A stretch of 13,931 bases of DNA, from contig UROL01000036.1 of the NCBI GenBank assembly GCA_900549495.1, positions 1-13,931 on the forward strand. The letters run 5' to 3'. A program made the translations under genes and the position numbers. The DNA comes from an uncultured Eubacteriales bacterium. GTDB lineage: Bacteria; Bacillota; Clostridia; Oscillospirales; Oscillospiraceae. This document shows, piece by piece, positions 8,392-13,931 of this stretch. Under the pieces are notes generated by a model, which saw nothing but the letters and a program-made list of their open reading frames with translations, was not told the origin of the DNA and did no database searches. Each line of letters opens with the position of its first letter. Within the stretch, counting starts at the first letter, position 1.

Positions 8392-8816
8392 AGTCCAATC
8401 GCCTCCAGGGATGCCAGCAGCTTTTCGGGGGTGAGATTCTCCTGCTCAAAGCGGTGGAATTCCTCTGCATCCCAGATTTCCGCCTGGCCGGAACGGCCAA
8501 CCATCATAATCTCCCGGCTGATTCCGGCATATTCCATTAAAAAGGTGGTAAGGCTGAAACGGAACTGCTTATCCGGAGTGCATTCGGCGGCGTTCATAAA
8601 AATCAAACTGGCAGCACCTGCCCGTTGAGACAGGCTCAAAGCGTTAAAGTTGTCGCTGAGCTTTTTCCATTCCTCCGCTGTGTAAACCGTGAGGCACCGA
8701 TGGCCGCAGTTGACGCCCAAGGTCACATAAAATGCATCGCCCAGCTCCTGACGCAGCTTCGCCGGAACAATCAGCCGGTTCTTCTCGTCTAGCTTGGCGC
8801 CGTACTTGCCAATCAT
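8388..8816 (-). CDS. mraZ: Transcriptional regulator MraZ
   Basis: First gene of the dcw operon. MraZ is a ring-forming DNA-binding protein with two SpoVT/AbrB-like halves, known in other bacteria to repress its own promoter by binding short tandem boxes. It has 142 residues, normal length. The first half carries DEKNRLIVPAKLRQ (10-23), close to the family form. The second half carries DKQFRFSLTTFLME (82-95), where DKQGR followed by an I-P pair is usual, so this half is divergent. AAGGAGG lies six bases upstream of ATG 8816. The repeated boxes just upstream (8829-8866) are its likely target. The stop overlaps the rsmH start by four bases. Confidence 0.93.
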   Translation of the reverse strand: MIGKYGAKLDEKNRLIVPAKLRQELGDAFYVTLGVNCGHRCLTVYTAEEWKKLSDNFNALSLSQRAGAASLIFMNAAECTPDKQFRFSLTTFLMEYAGISREIMMVGRSGQAEIWDAEEFHRFEQENLTPEKLLASLEAIGL

Positions 8817-8828
8817 GTGCCTCCTCCT

Positions 8829-8866
8829 TCCCTTTTACTCCACTTTTCATCCCTTTTACTCCACTT
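8829..8866 (-). promoter_or_regulatory. Tandem repeat operator, probable MraZ boxes
   Basis: A 17-bp sequence (minus strand AAGTGGAGTAAAAGGGA) occurs twice without mismatch, at 8850-8866 and 8829-8845. The period is 21 bp, two helical turns. Within each copy an AAAGGG lies about 11 bases after AAGTGG, so four similar boxes occur at roughly 10-11 bp steps. MraZ operators described in mycoplasmas (AAAGTGG-like) and E. coli (TGGG-like) are tandem short boxes with this helical spacing just before mraZ. The array begins at the predicted transcription start, so bound protein should block initiation or escape. Binding by MraZ is inference. Confidence 0.8.
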
Positions 8867-8871
8867 GCGCT

Positions 8872-8900
8872 ATTATAACCTCCCTATCCCAAAAAATCAA
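8872..8900 (-). promoter_or_regulatory. Promoter of the dcw operon (housekeeping sigma type)
   Basis: On the minus strand a -35 hexamer TTGATT (8900-8895) and a perfect -10 hexamer TATAAT (8877-8872) are separated by 17 bp. The predicted start of transcription is near 8865, giving a 5' untranslated region of about 49 nt that contains the repeat array and the mraZ ribosome binding site. The upstream flank (8901-8977) is AT-rich. No other promoter this good is seen in the dcw genes in this window. Confidence 0.85.
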
Positions 8901-8977
8901 TCTTTTTTGATGGAATTTTCATATTTTGGCTATTTTACCCCGAATTTTCAAATAATTCGAATGTTTGTTCTATAAAA

Positions 8978-11305
8978 TTATGTCTGAAAAGACAGTTTCC
9001 CCTGCTCCAGGCAGCCCCGGATTCGGCTGGGGCGGCGGCTGCAAGACAGCAAAAACGCCGACAAGCCTCCCTCCACCTCGGTTTGCACCATCCGGCGAAG
9101 CTGGCGGGCACCGTCCTGCCCGCAGCAGCGAAGGCTGAGGGCGGCGGCCAATTCCGGAGGCAGATGCAGCTGGATACCCACAGCGCAGGCCCGCTCCTGG
9201 AGCTGCCGGAGATATTTTCCGGCAATAGCCTCCATGGTTCCCCGATCCAGGGGATGGAAGCGGACGGTGGCATCCAGCCGCCCCAGAAATTCCGGGGTAA
9301 AGGCCCGGCGCACTGCCTCCTCCACCTGGCTGCCCTGACCGGCGGCGCAGAAGCCCAGGCCCTCTCCCCGCACCTCGCTGCCCACATTGGAGGTCATCAC
9401 CACGATGGTATTGCGAAAGCTCACCTGTCTGCCGGTGGAGTCGGTGAGCACCCCCTCCTCCATAATTTGCAGGAGGATACCCAGCACCTCCGGGTGGGCC
9501 TTTTCCACCTCGTCCAGCAGCACCAGGGAATAGGGACGGCGGCGCACCGCCTCCGTCAGCTTGCCCCCCTCCTCGTAGCCCACATAGCCCGGAGGGGCAC
9601 CAATCAGCCGGGAGACGGAGTGCCGCTCCATATATTCCGTCATATCCAGCCGGAGCATAGCACTGCGGCTGCCGTAAACCTCCTCGACCAACGCTCTGCA
9701 AAGCTCTGTCTTACCCACGCCGGTGGGGCCAGTAAAAAGCATACTGGCAATGGGACGCTCTTCGTCCCGCAGTCCCGCAAAGCCCCGGCGCACCGCCTCT
9801 GCCGCCGTTTGCACCGCCTCCTGCTGGCCGATGACATGGGTTTGCAGCAGCTTCTCCAGATGCAGCAGCCGCTCCCGCTCCGTGGCGGTCAGCCGCCCCA
9901 CCGGGATGCCGGTGCGGGCGGAAACCACCCAGGCAATGTCCGCCGCCGTCACCGTCCGGCTGCGGCGGTTGTCCCCGGGCCTAGCCATCATGGTCTGCAT
10001 TTTGTCCCGCAGCTCCGCTGCCTTTTCGAACCGGCGCTCCCGAACCGCCTCGTGGAGCTCCTCCTCCAGCTCCCTGCGGGCCGCCCCGCCCCGGGTCATA
10101 TGCAGCTCCTCCATCCGGGCCCGGGAGGCACCCTCGTCCAGCAAATCGATGGCCTTATCCGGCAAAAACAAGTCCGGCAGATACCGGACGGACAGGCGCA
10201 CAGCCTCTTTCAGGGCTTCCTCGGAAATCCGAAGCCGGTGGTGCCGCTCCAGGCCGGGCTTCAATGCACGCAAAATGGAAAGCGTGGTCTCGCCGCTGGG
10301 CTCCTCCACCGCCACCGGGCGAAAGCGGCGCTCCAGGGCAGCATCTTTCTCGATATATTTCCGGTATTCCTCCCGGGTTGTGGCTCCCAGCATTTGCAGC
10401 TCTCCCCTGCCCAGAGCGGGCTTGAGGATATTGGCAGCGTCAATGGCCCCCTCGGCAGCCCCCGCCCCGATGATGGTGTGCATTTCATCCACAAAGAGAA
10501 TCACATCTCCGCTGCGGTGAATCTCCGCCAGCACATCTCGCAGACGTTCCTCGAACTCCCCCCGGTATTTGGTGCCCGCCACCAGGCTTGCCATATTCAG
10601 GCTGACCAGCCGCTTGTCTTTCAGCTGGGGCGGCACATTTCCCACCGCCATGCGCTGGGCCAGGCCCTCGGCGATGGCCGTCTTCCCCACCCCGGGCTCC
10701 CCCACCAGGGCCGGATTGTTCTTGTTCTTCCGGCACAGAATCCCGATTACCGTGTCGATTTCCCGGTCCCGGCCAATTACCGGCTCCATGGCTGAGGCCT
10801 TGGTAATCAGGTCCTCGCTGAACTGCTCCAACAATTTCGTTGTGACCGCCTCCTTTTTTCCCCTGGCAGGGGTGTTTTCCCCCCACCGCAACCCTTCCAG
10901 CGTATGGGTAAACAGCCCATCCCGGCTGATTCCAAAGATTTCCAGGAGCCGCAGAGCCTCCGTCCCCTCCGTCCTGGCCAGAGCAAACAGAAGGTGGACC
11001 GGCAAAATCTCCCGGGTGCCCCGGCTGCGGGCCTCCTGGGCAGCGCAGTGCAGCAGCTCCCGCGCCTTTGGGGTAAAGCCCTGGGGCAGGGGCAAATCGG
11101 GGGTACCCGCACCGCACAGAAGCTGTGCCAGCACCTGGGCCAATTCCGGCTCCATTCCCAGCCCCCGCAGCAGCAGCTGCGTCTGCCCCGGCTGCTCCAG
11201 CAGCGCCAGGAGAAGGTGCACCGTGCCCACATAGCTGTGACCCAAAAGCCGGGCCTTTTCCCCGGAGGCACGAATCAAATCCCCGGTCAATGTATGATAG
11301 CGCAT
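8978..11305 (-). CDS. clpC: ClpC-type AAA+ unfoldase, altered N-domain
   Basis: ATP-driven unfoldase that feeds proteins to ClpP. I choose ATG 11305 (775 residues) because AAGGAGG lies eight bases upstream; an ATG 14 codons earlier has no ribosome binding site. The order is: N-domain with two Clp repeats (about 1-140), AAA-1 with Walker A GEPGVGKT (202-209) and Walker B LFVDEMH, a short coiled-coil M-domain with a UVR-like motif (about 416-437) including F426, and AAA-2 with GPTGVGKT (526-533), LLDEVEKAH (596-604), the ClpP-docking tripeptide LGF (650-652) and sensor-2 GARQLRR. The UVR motif and single short M-domain mark ClpC rather than ClpB. The protein is shorter than Bacillus ClpC (about 810). 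Glutamates that bind phosphoarginine in Bacillus (E32, E106) are V29 and V103 here. No ctsR, mcsA or mcsB neighbours. The mraZ gene follows 161 bp downstream on the same strand. Confidence 0.92.
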   Translation of the reverse strand: MRYHTLTGDLIRASGEKARLLGHSYVGTVHLLLALLEQPGQTQLLLRGLGMEPELAQVLAQLLCGAGTPDLPLPQGFTPKARELLHCAAQEARSRGTREILPVHLLFALARTEGTEALRLLEIFGISRDGLFTHTLEGLRWGENTPARGKKEAVTTKLLEQFSEDLITKASAMEPVIGRDREIDTVIGILCRKNKNNPALVGEPGVGKTAIAEGLAQRMAVGNVPPQLKDKRLVSLNMASLVAGTKYRGEFEERLRDVLAEIHRSGDVILFVDEMHTIIGAGAAEGAIDAANILKPALGRGELQMLGATTREEYRKYIEKDAALERRFRPVAVEEPSGETTLSILRALKPGLERHHRLRISEEALKEAVRLSVRYLPDLFLPDKAIDLLDEGASRARMEELHMTRGGAARRELEEELHEAVRERRFEKAAELRDKMQTMMARPGDNRRSRTVTAADIAWVVSARTGIPVGRLTATERERLLHLEKLLQTHVIGQQEAVQTAAEAVRRGFAGLRDEERPIASMLFTGPTGVGKTELCRALVEEVYGSRSAMLRLDMTEYMERHSVSRLIGAPPGYVGYEEGGKLTEAVRRRPYSLVLLDEVEKAHPEVLGILLQIMEEGVLTDSTGRQVSFRNTIVVMTSNVGSEVRGEGLGFCAAGQGSQVEEAVRRAFTPEFLGRLDATVRFHPLDRGTMEAIAGKYLRQLQERACAVGIQLHLPPELAAALSLRCCGQDGARQLRRMVQTEVEGGLSAFLLSCSRRPSRIRGCLEQGKLSFQT

Positions 11306-11363
11306 GGAGATGCCCTCCTTTTCCAAAAAATTCTTGCCAGAGGACATTGGAAATATACGATTT

Positions 11364-11392
11364 TTTTGAAAAAGGAATTGCTTTTTTCAAAA
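11364..11392. promoter_or_regulatory. AT-rich inverted repeat between clpC and ferredoxin, possible operator
   Basis: Perfect 10-bp arms TTTTGAAAAA (11364-11373) and TTTTTCAAAA (11383-11392) are separated by 9 bp. It lies between two divergent genes and overlaps the predicted -35 of the ferredoxin promoter, a good position for a regulator serving one or both genes. It does not match the CtsR heptad repeat (GGTCAAA type) or the Rex palindrome, and I do not recognise the regulator. The A/T richness makes chance formation more likely than for a mixed sequence. Confidence 0.45.
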
Positions 11393-11405
11393 TCCATGCT
11401 AGAAT
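11378..11405 (+). promoter_or_regulatory. Predicted extended -10 promoter of the ferredoxin gene
   Basis: TTGCTT (11378-11383) and TAGAAT (11400-11405) are spaced by 16 bp, with TG one base before the -10 (11397-11398), giving an extended -10 element. Predicted transcription start is about 11412, leaving a leader of about 45 nt before the ferredoxin ATG. The -35 is weak, and the TG and AT-rich upstream DNA may compensate. Confidence 0.6.
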
Positions 11406-11411
11406 GAATGT

Positions 11412-11448
11412 GCGTCCTCCTTTGGACGCGAAAAAATCCACAAGGAGG
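11412..11448 (+). promoter_or_regulatory. Ferredoxin mRNA leader with two alternative hairpins
   Basis: Hairpin A is GCGTCC (11412-11417), a 6-nt loop, then GGACGC (11424-11429), and would form at the very 5' end of the mRNA. Hairpin B pairs CCTCCTTTGG (11416-11425) with 11438-11448 in ten base pairs with one bulged C (11441); it includes the whole Shine-Dalgarno AAGGAGG (11442-11448). The two share bases and cannot coexist: A leaves the ribosome site open, B closes it. The base pairing is direct observation; a regulatory role is inference. Confidence 0.5.
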
Positions 11449-11456
11449 TTACATAT

Positions 11457-11627
11457 ATGGCTTTTCAGATTACCGATTCCTGCGTAAAGTGCGGCGCCTG
11501 CGCCGAGCAGTGCCCTGTTGAGGCTATCTCCGAGGGCGAAGACAAGTACGTCATCGATCCCGATGTCTGCGTCAGCTGTGGCTCCTGCGCCGATCAGTGC
11601 CCCGCCGAAGCTATCGAGGAAGCCTAA
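11457..11627 (+). CDS. Clostridial-type 2[4Fe-4S] ferredoxin
   Basis: Small acidic electron carrier of anaerobic metabolism, typically serving pyruvate:ferredoxin oxidoreductase, hydrogenase or Rnf-type complexes. It has 56 residues, almost the size of classic clostridial ferredoxins. Two cluster-binding motifs are complete: C9, C12, C15, C19-P and C38, C41, C44, C48-P. Each cluster takes three cysteines from one motif and the fourth from the other. Start ATG 11457 lies eight bases after AAGGAGG. The gene stands alone: own promoter, strong terminator 15 nt after the stop, and clpC divergent on the other side. Which of several possible ferredoxins it is cannot be said. Confidence 0.96.
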   Translation: MAFQITDSCVKCGACAEQCPVEAISEGEDKYVIDPDVCVSCGSCADQCPAEAIEEA

Positions 11628-11642
11628 CTCTTCCGAATTTAG

Positions 11643-11686
11643 GTCGGTCTGCTCTGCCATAGAATGCAGGGCAGACCGGCTTTTTT
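11643..11686 (+). terminator. Intrinsic terminator of the ferredoxin gene
   Basis: A 15-bp stem (11643-11657 with 11666-11680) closes an 8-nt loop CATAGAAT, with two G-U pairs and otherwise Watson-Crick pairing, and is followed by six T (11681-11686). It starts 15 nt after the ferredoxin stop codon. It should separate the ferredoxin transcript from the methyltransferase gene that follows. Confidence 0.93.
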
Positions 11687-11754
11687 CAATGCCGCCGGAG
11701 TCCCCCTTTACCCGGCAGGCGTTGACCAATAGATCAAACTTTTACGGAGGAGCT

Positions 11755-12453
11755 ATGGAATATCTGCCCGGCGGAATTCAAATGGAGGTTCCAAGCGGCT
11801 GCTTTCCCCTGACCACGGACTCCATGCTGCTGGCCCACTTTGCCGGCAGTCTGGGAAGCAAACGGATTCTGGATCTGGGCTCCGGCTGCGGAACTCTGGG
11901 GCTGCTGCTCTGCGCCCGGAATCCGGGGTGCAGCGTCACCGGAATTGAGCTGGATGCGGCGGCCCATACCGCCGCCCTGCAAAACATCCGCCGCAACGGT
12001 TTGCAGACCCGCTTGGAAAGTATATGCACAGACCTGCGGCGAGTTCCCGGGCTTTTTGCCCCGGGGCAGTTTGCGTGCTGCATCTCCAATCCTCCTTATT
12101 TTATTGGCGGCCCCGCCGCAAAGCTCACCGCCGCCCGGCGGGAGGACTGCTGCTCCCTGGCAGAGCTGATACAGGCCGCCGGGTGGGCGACAAAATACGG
12201 CGGCGACTTTCTTCTGGTGCACCGGCCGGAGCGGCTGGCAGAGGCCATTGCCCTGGCAGCCCCCCAGCGCCTGGAGGCGAAGCGCCTCTGCCTGGTACGC
12301 CACCGGGAGGGTGGCCCTGTGAGCCTGGTGCTGCTGCAATTCCGCAAGGGCGGAAAGCCCGGGCTGCGAACGGAAGAATTGACCCTATATCACCGGGACG
12401 GCAGCCAGACGGCAGCCTTCCGGGAAGTTTACAATATATCTGCGGAGGACTGA
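11755..12453 (+). CDS. trmN6: TrmN6-like SAM-dependent N6-adenine methyltransferase
   Basis: Probable tRNA1(Val) (adenine-37-N6)-methyltransferase of the YabB/YfiC (TrmN6) family. It has 232 residues, near family size. The SAM-binding motif I is DLGSGCG (40-46), with the acidic loop GIELD (63-67). The catalytic motif IV NPPYF (112-116) is typical of enzymes that methylate exocyclic amines. The ATG at 11755 has GGAGG four bases upstream; the reading frame is open further upstream but runs back through the ferredoxin gene in another frame. rsmI starts 2 nt after its stop. Bacillus also keeps yabB near the rsmI gene, which supports the family call. The exact tRNA substrate is inferred. I found no convincing promoter in the 68 nt between the ferredoxin terminator and the start. 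Confidence 0.8.
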   Translation: MEYLPGGIQMEVPSGCFPLTTDSMLLAHFAGSLGSKRILDLGSGCGTLGLLLCARNPGCSVTGIELDAAAHTAALQNIRRNGLQTRLESICTDLRRVPGLFAPGQFACCISNPPYFIGGPAAKLTAARREDCCSLAELIQAAGWATKYGGDFLLVHRPERLAEAIALAAPQRLEAKRLCLVRHREGGPVSLVLLQFRKGGKPGLRTEELTLYHRDGSQTAAFREVYNISAED

Positions 12454-12455
12454 TC

Positions 12456-13289
12456 ATGGCCGGAACACTTTGTCTGGTTCCCACCCCCATTGGCAACCTG
12501 GGGGACATCTCCCTGCGGGCCAAGCAAGCCTTGGAGGCAGCGGACTTCATTGCAGCAGAGGACACCCGGGTGTCCCTGAAGCTGCTGAACCATCTGGAAA
12601 TTAAAAAGCCCCTGGTCAGCTACTATGAGCACAACAAGAGCTTCAAGGGCAGCCAGATTGTAGAGCGGATTTTAGCCGGGGAAAACTGCGCCCTGGTTTC
12701 CGATGCGGGCAGCCCGGCCATTTCAGACCCGGGAGAGGATTTGGTAAAGGAGTGCGCCCAGGCAGGCATCACCGTGTATGCTATCCCCGGCCCCTGCGCC
12801 GCCATTACGGCGCTGAGCATCTCCGGCCAGGCCACCGGGCGATTCTGCTTCGAGGGCTTTCTGTCCATGAGTAAAAAAAGCCGCCGGGAACATCTGGATT
12901 CCCTGCGGAGTGAAAAACGCACCATGATTTTTTACGAGGCCCCCCACAAGCTGATGAACACCCTGGAGGATATGGCGGAGGTCTTCGGCCCGGAGCGGCC
13001 CATCAGCTTCTGCCGGGAGCTGACCAAGCTCCACGAAGAGGTCATCCGCACCACCATCGGGCAATCCATCGACCATTTCACCGAAAATCCCCCCAAGGGG
13101 GAATTTGTCCTGGTGGTGGCCGGGGCCCCGGAGGAAGAGAAGGCGCTCCCCACCGCCGTGGATGCGGCAGCCAGAGTAAGCCAGCTGATGGCCCAGGGCC
13201 TTAGCCGGAAGGATGCCATCCGCCAAACTGCCACTGAGCTGGCGCTGCCCAAAAACGCCGTATACGCCGCCGCTCTGGGAGACGAATAG
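12456..13289 (+). CDS. rsmI: 16S rRNA (cytidine1402-2'-O)-methyltransferase (RsmI)
   Basis: SAM-dependent tetrapyrrole-methylase-fold enzyme that 2'-O-methylates C1402 of 16S rRNA. It has 277 residues, in family range. Motifs: LVPTPIGNLGDISLRA (7-22), AEDTR (34-38), SDAGSPAISDPG (82-93), IPGPCAAITALSISG (110-124), FEGFL (132-136) and FYEAPHKL (159-166). A small C-terminal helical region carries GLSRKDAIRQTA (248-259). Start ATG 12456 is 2 nt after the trmN6-like stop, with GGAGG overlapping that stop region, so coupled translation is likely. A strong hairpin terminator follows 16 nt after the stop. Confidence 0.96.
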   Translation: MAGTLCLVPTPIGNLGDISLRAKQALEAADFIAAEDTRVSLKLLNHLEIKKPLVSYYEHNKSFKGSQIVERILAGENCALVSDAGSPAISDPGEDLVKECAQAGITVYAIPGPCAAITALSISGQATGRFCFEGFLSMSKKSRREHLDSLRSEKRTMIFYEAPHKLMNTLEDMAEVFGPERPISFCRELTKLHEEVIRTTIGQSIDHFTENPPKGEFVLVVAGAPEEEKALPTAVDAAARVSQLMAQGLSRKDAIRQTATELALPKNAVYAAALGDE

Positions 13290-13305
13290 GCCCATCGCAT
13301 AATCC

Positions 13306-13342
13306 AAAATCCCTCCGCATAGCTTCTTGCGGAGGGATTTTT
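13306..13342 (+). terminator. Intrinsic terminator after rsmI; its 3' arm contains the spmA Shine-Dalgarno
   Basis: A perfect 14-bp stem (13306-13319 with 13328-13341) encloses an 8-nt loop TAGCTTCT. The 3' arm ends in the T-run TTTTT (13338-13342). GGAGG (13331-13335), nine bases before the spmA ATG at 13345, lies inside the 3' arm and would be paired when the hairpin forms. Confidence 0.9.
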
Positions 13343-13344
13343 AT

Positions 13345-13920
13345 ATGGTGATGAGCTGGGTTTGGGCGGCGCTGGTGGGTATTTCCGTAATTTGCGCCGC
13401 TGTCACAGGAAATATCCGGGGACTGTCCGGGGCGGTGATGCAGGGAGCCCAGAGGGGGGTAACCCTGTCCATTTCCTTAGCAGGCTCCCTGTGCCTATGG
13501 GCAGGAATTGGGAAGGTAATGGAAAGGCTGGGGCTCACCGCCGGGCTGGCAAGGCTTCTGCGCCCCGGCATGGTGCGGCTGTTCCCCGCCGCCGCAGAGG
13601 ACAGCTCCCTGGCCGCCGCCCTCAGCGCCAATATCTGTGCAAATTTTCTCGGTCTGGGCAACGCCGCCACGCCACCGGGGATGGAAGCTGCCCGGCGTTT
13701 GGCTGCCCGCAGTCCCCAAATTGCCTCGGACGAGCTGTGCCGCCTGGTGGTGCTGAACACCGCCTCCATCCAGTTGATTCCGGCCAATGTGGCGGCACTA
13801 CGTAGCAGCCTGGGGTGCAGCACCCCATTTGACATTCTTCCCGCTGTCTGGATTACCAGCCTATCCTCGGCGGGGCTGGGGCTGGCAGCGGCCTGGTGGC
13901 TGGGGAGAATGGGAAGATGA
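13345..13920 (+). CDS. spmA: Spore maturation protein A (SpmA)
   Basis: Membrane protein with the nucleoside-recognition (Gate) fold, needed together with SpmB for dehydration of the spore core and full heat resistance in Bacillus and Clostridium. It has 191 residues, against 196 in Bacillus subtilis. The sequence is strongly hydrophobic with several membrane segments. The family signature NFLGLGNAATPPGMEA (100-115) and NTASIQLIP (138-146) are clear. ATG 13345 is chosen because GGAGG lies nine bases upstream; ATG 13351 is an alternative, and an upstream in-frame TTG at 13327 lies in the terminator loop and is unlikely. The stop overlaps the next start as ATGA. In Bacillus the spmAB pair is expressed in the mother cell under sigma-E; I see no clear sigma-E promoter here. 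Confidence 0.94.
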   Translation: MVMSWVWAALVGISVICAAVTGNIRGLSGAVMQGAQRGVTLSISLAGSLCLWAGIGKVMERLGLTAGLARLLRPGMVRLFPAAAEDSSLAAALSANICANFLGLGNAATPPGMEAARRLAARSPQIASDELCRLVVLNTASIQLIPANVAALRSSLGCSTPFDILPAVWITSLSSAGLGLAAAWWLGRMGR

Positions 13921-13931
13921 CGGACTATCTG
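13917..13931 (+). CDS. spmB: Probable start of spmB, cut by window edge
   Basis: An ATG overlaps the spmA stop codon as ATGA and opens five codons (MTDYL) before the window ends. GGGAAG lies just upstream. The call as spmB rests on the almost universal spmA-spmB order and the translational overlap; the five residues themselves prove nothing. Confidence 0.6.

Noticed and set aside
8890..8911. ATCAA/TTGAT dyad followed by a T-run on the minus strand, a possible clpC terminator.
   Set aside because: The stem is five A/T-rich pairs, too weak for an intrinsic terminator, and it overlaps the -35 of the mraZ promoter, which explains part of the sequence.
8941..8959. CGAATT/AATTCG dyad just after clpC.
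   Set aside because: Six weak pairs with no U-tract in either direction; too common in AT-rich DNA to claim.
9083..10795. A long open frame (570 codons) on the plus strand opposite clpC.
   Set aside because: It lies entirely antisense to a gene with intact motifs and has a repetitive His/Gln/Pro/Leu-rich composition typical of GC-rich shadow frames. I saw no support for it as a gene.
11303..11347. A longer clpC beginning at ATG 11347.
   Set aside because: There is no ribosome binding site before it, whereas ATG 11305 has AAGGAGG at eight bases and the family's N-terminus aligns from there.
11306..11456. CtsR operator upstream of clpC.
   Set aside because: The expected tandem GGTCAAA-type heptads are absent.
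11722..11727. TTGACC as a -35 for the trmN6-rsmI genes.
   Set aside because: At 16-18 bp downstream the sequence is the ribosome binding site, not a -10 element.
13284..13305. GAATAGG and CATAATCC as a sigma-E-like promoter for spmA.
   Set aside because: The spacing is 7 bp instead of about 14, and the -10 match is poor.

Overview
The window looks like chromosomal DNA from an anaerobic, endospore-forming member of the Clostridia. The high GC content and gene order suggest the Oscillospiraceae, but this family placement is inference. The main supports are a spore maturation gene (spmA, with the first codons of spmB), a clostridial-type 2[4Fe-4S] ferredoxin, a MurE with the meso-diaminopimelate motif, and Firmicutes-style genes (clpC with a UVR motif, and the trmN6-like/rsmI pair).

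Positions 1-8900, minus strand: a division and cell-wall (dcw) operon reading mraZ, rsmH, ftsL-like, a class B penicillin-binding protein with two PASTA domains, murE, murF, mraY and ftsW (cut by the window edge). Its promoter (TTGATT-17 bp-TATAAT) is followed at once by a 17-bp sequence repeated with a 21-bp period, the likely MraZ operator. Most junctions are tight (4-nt overlap, or gaps of 13, 1, 2 and 24 nt). The PBP gene is the exception: it sits between gaps of 79 and 96 nt, each holding a hairpin. murD is not between mraY and ftsW. The products make UDP-MurNAc-pentapeptide (MurE, MurF), load it on the lipid carrier (MraY), and polymerise and cross-link it at the septum (FtsW, PBP, FtsL).

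Positions 8978-11305, minus strand: a ClpC-type AAA+ unfoldase, alone rather than in a ctsR-mcsA-mcsB-clpC operon. Both N-domain glutamates known to bind phosphoarginine in Bacillus ClpC are valines here.

Positions 11306-11456 separate clpC from a divergent ferredoxin gene. They hold a 10+10 bp AT-rich inverted repeat, an extended -10 promoter, and a leader that can fold into two mutually exclusive hairpins, one of which covers the ferredoxin ribosome binding site.

Positions 11457-13931, plus strand: ferredoxin with a strong terminator; a trmN6-like methyltransferase and rsmI, translationally close; a 14-bp perfect terminator stem; spmA, whose Shine-Dalgarno lies inside that stem; and the first five codons of probable spmB. 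RsmH and RsmI, in two different operons here, modify the same 16S rRNA base (C1402).

Most of the window is conserved core machinery. I see no mobile element, CRISPR array, RNA gene or new multi-gene system, and no gene-free stretch longer than about 165 bases. The points worth following up are regulatory structures and the altered ClpC N-domain.
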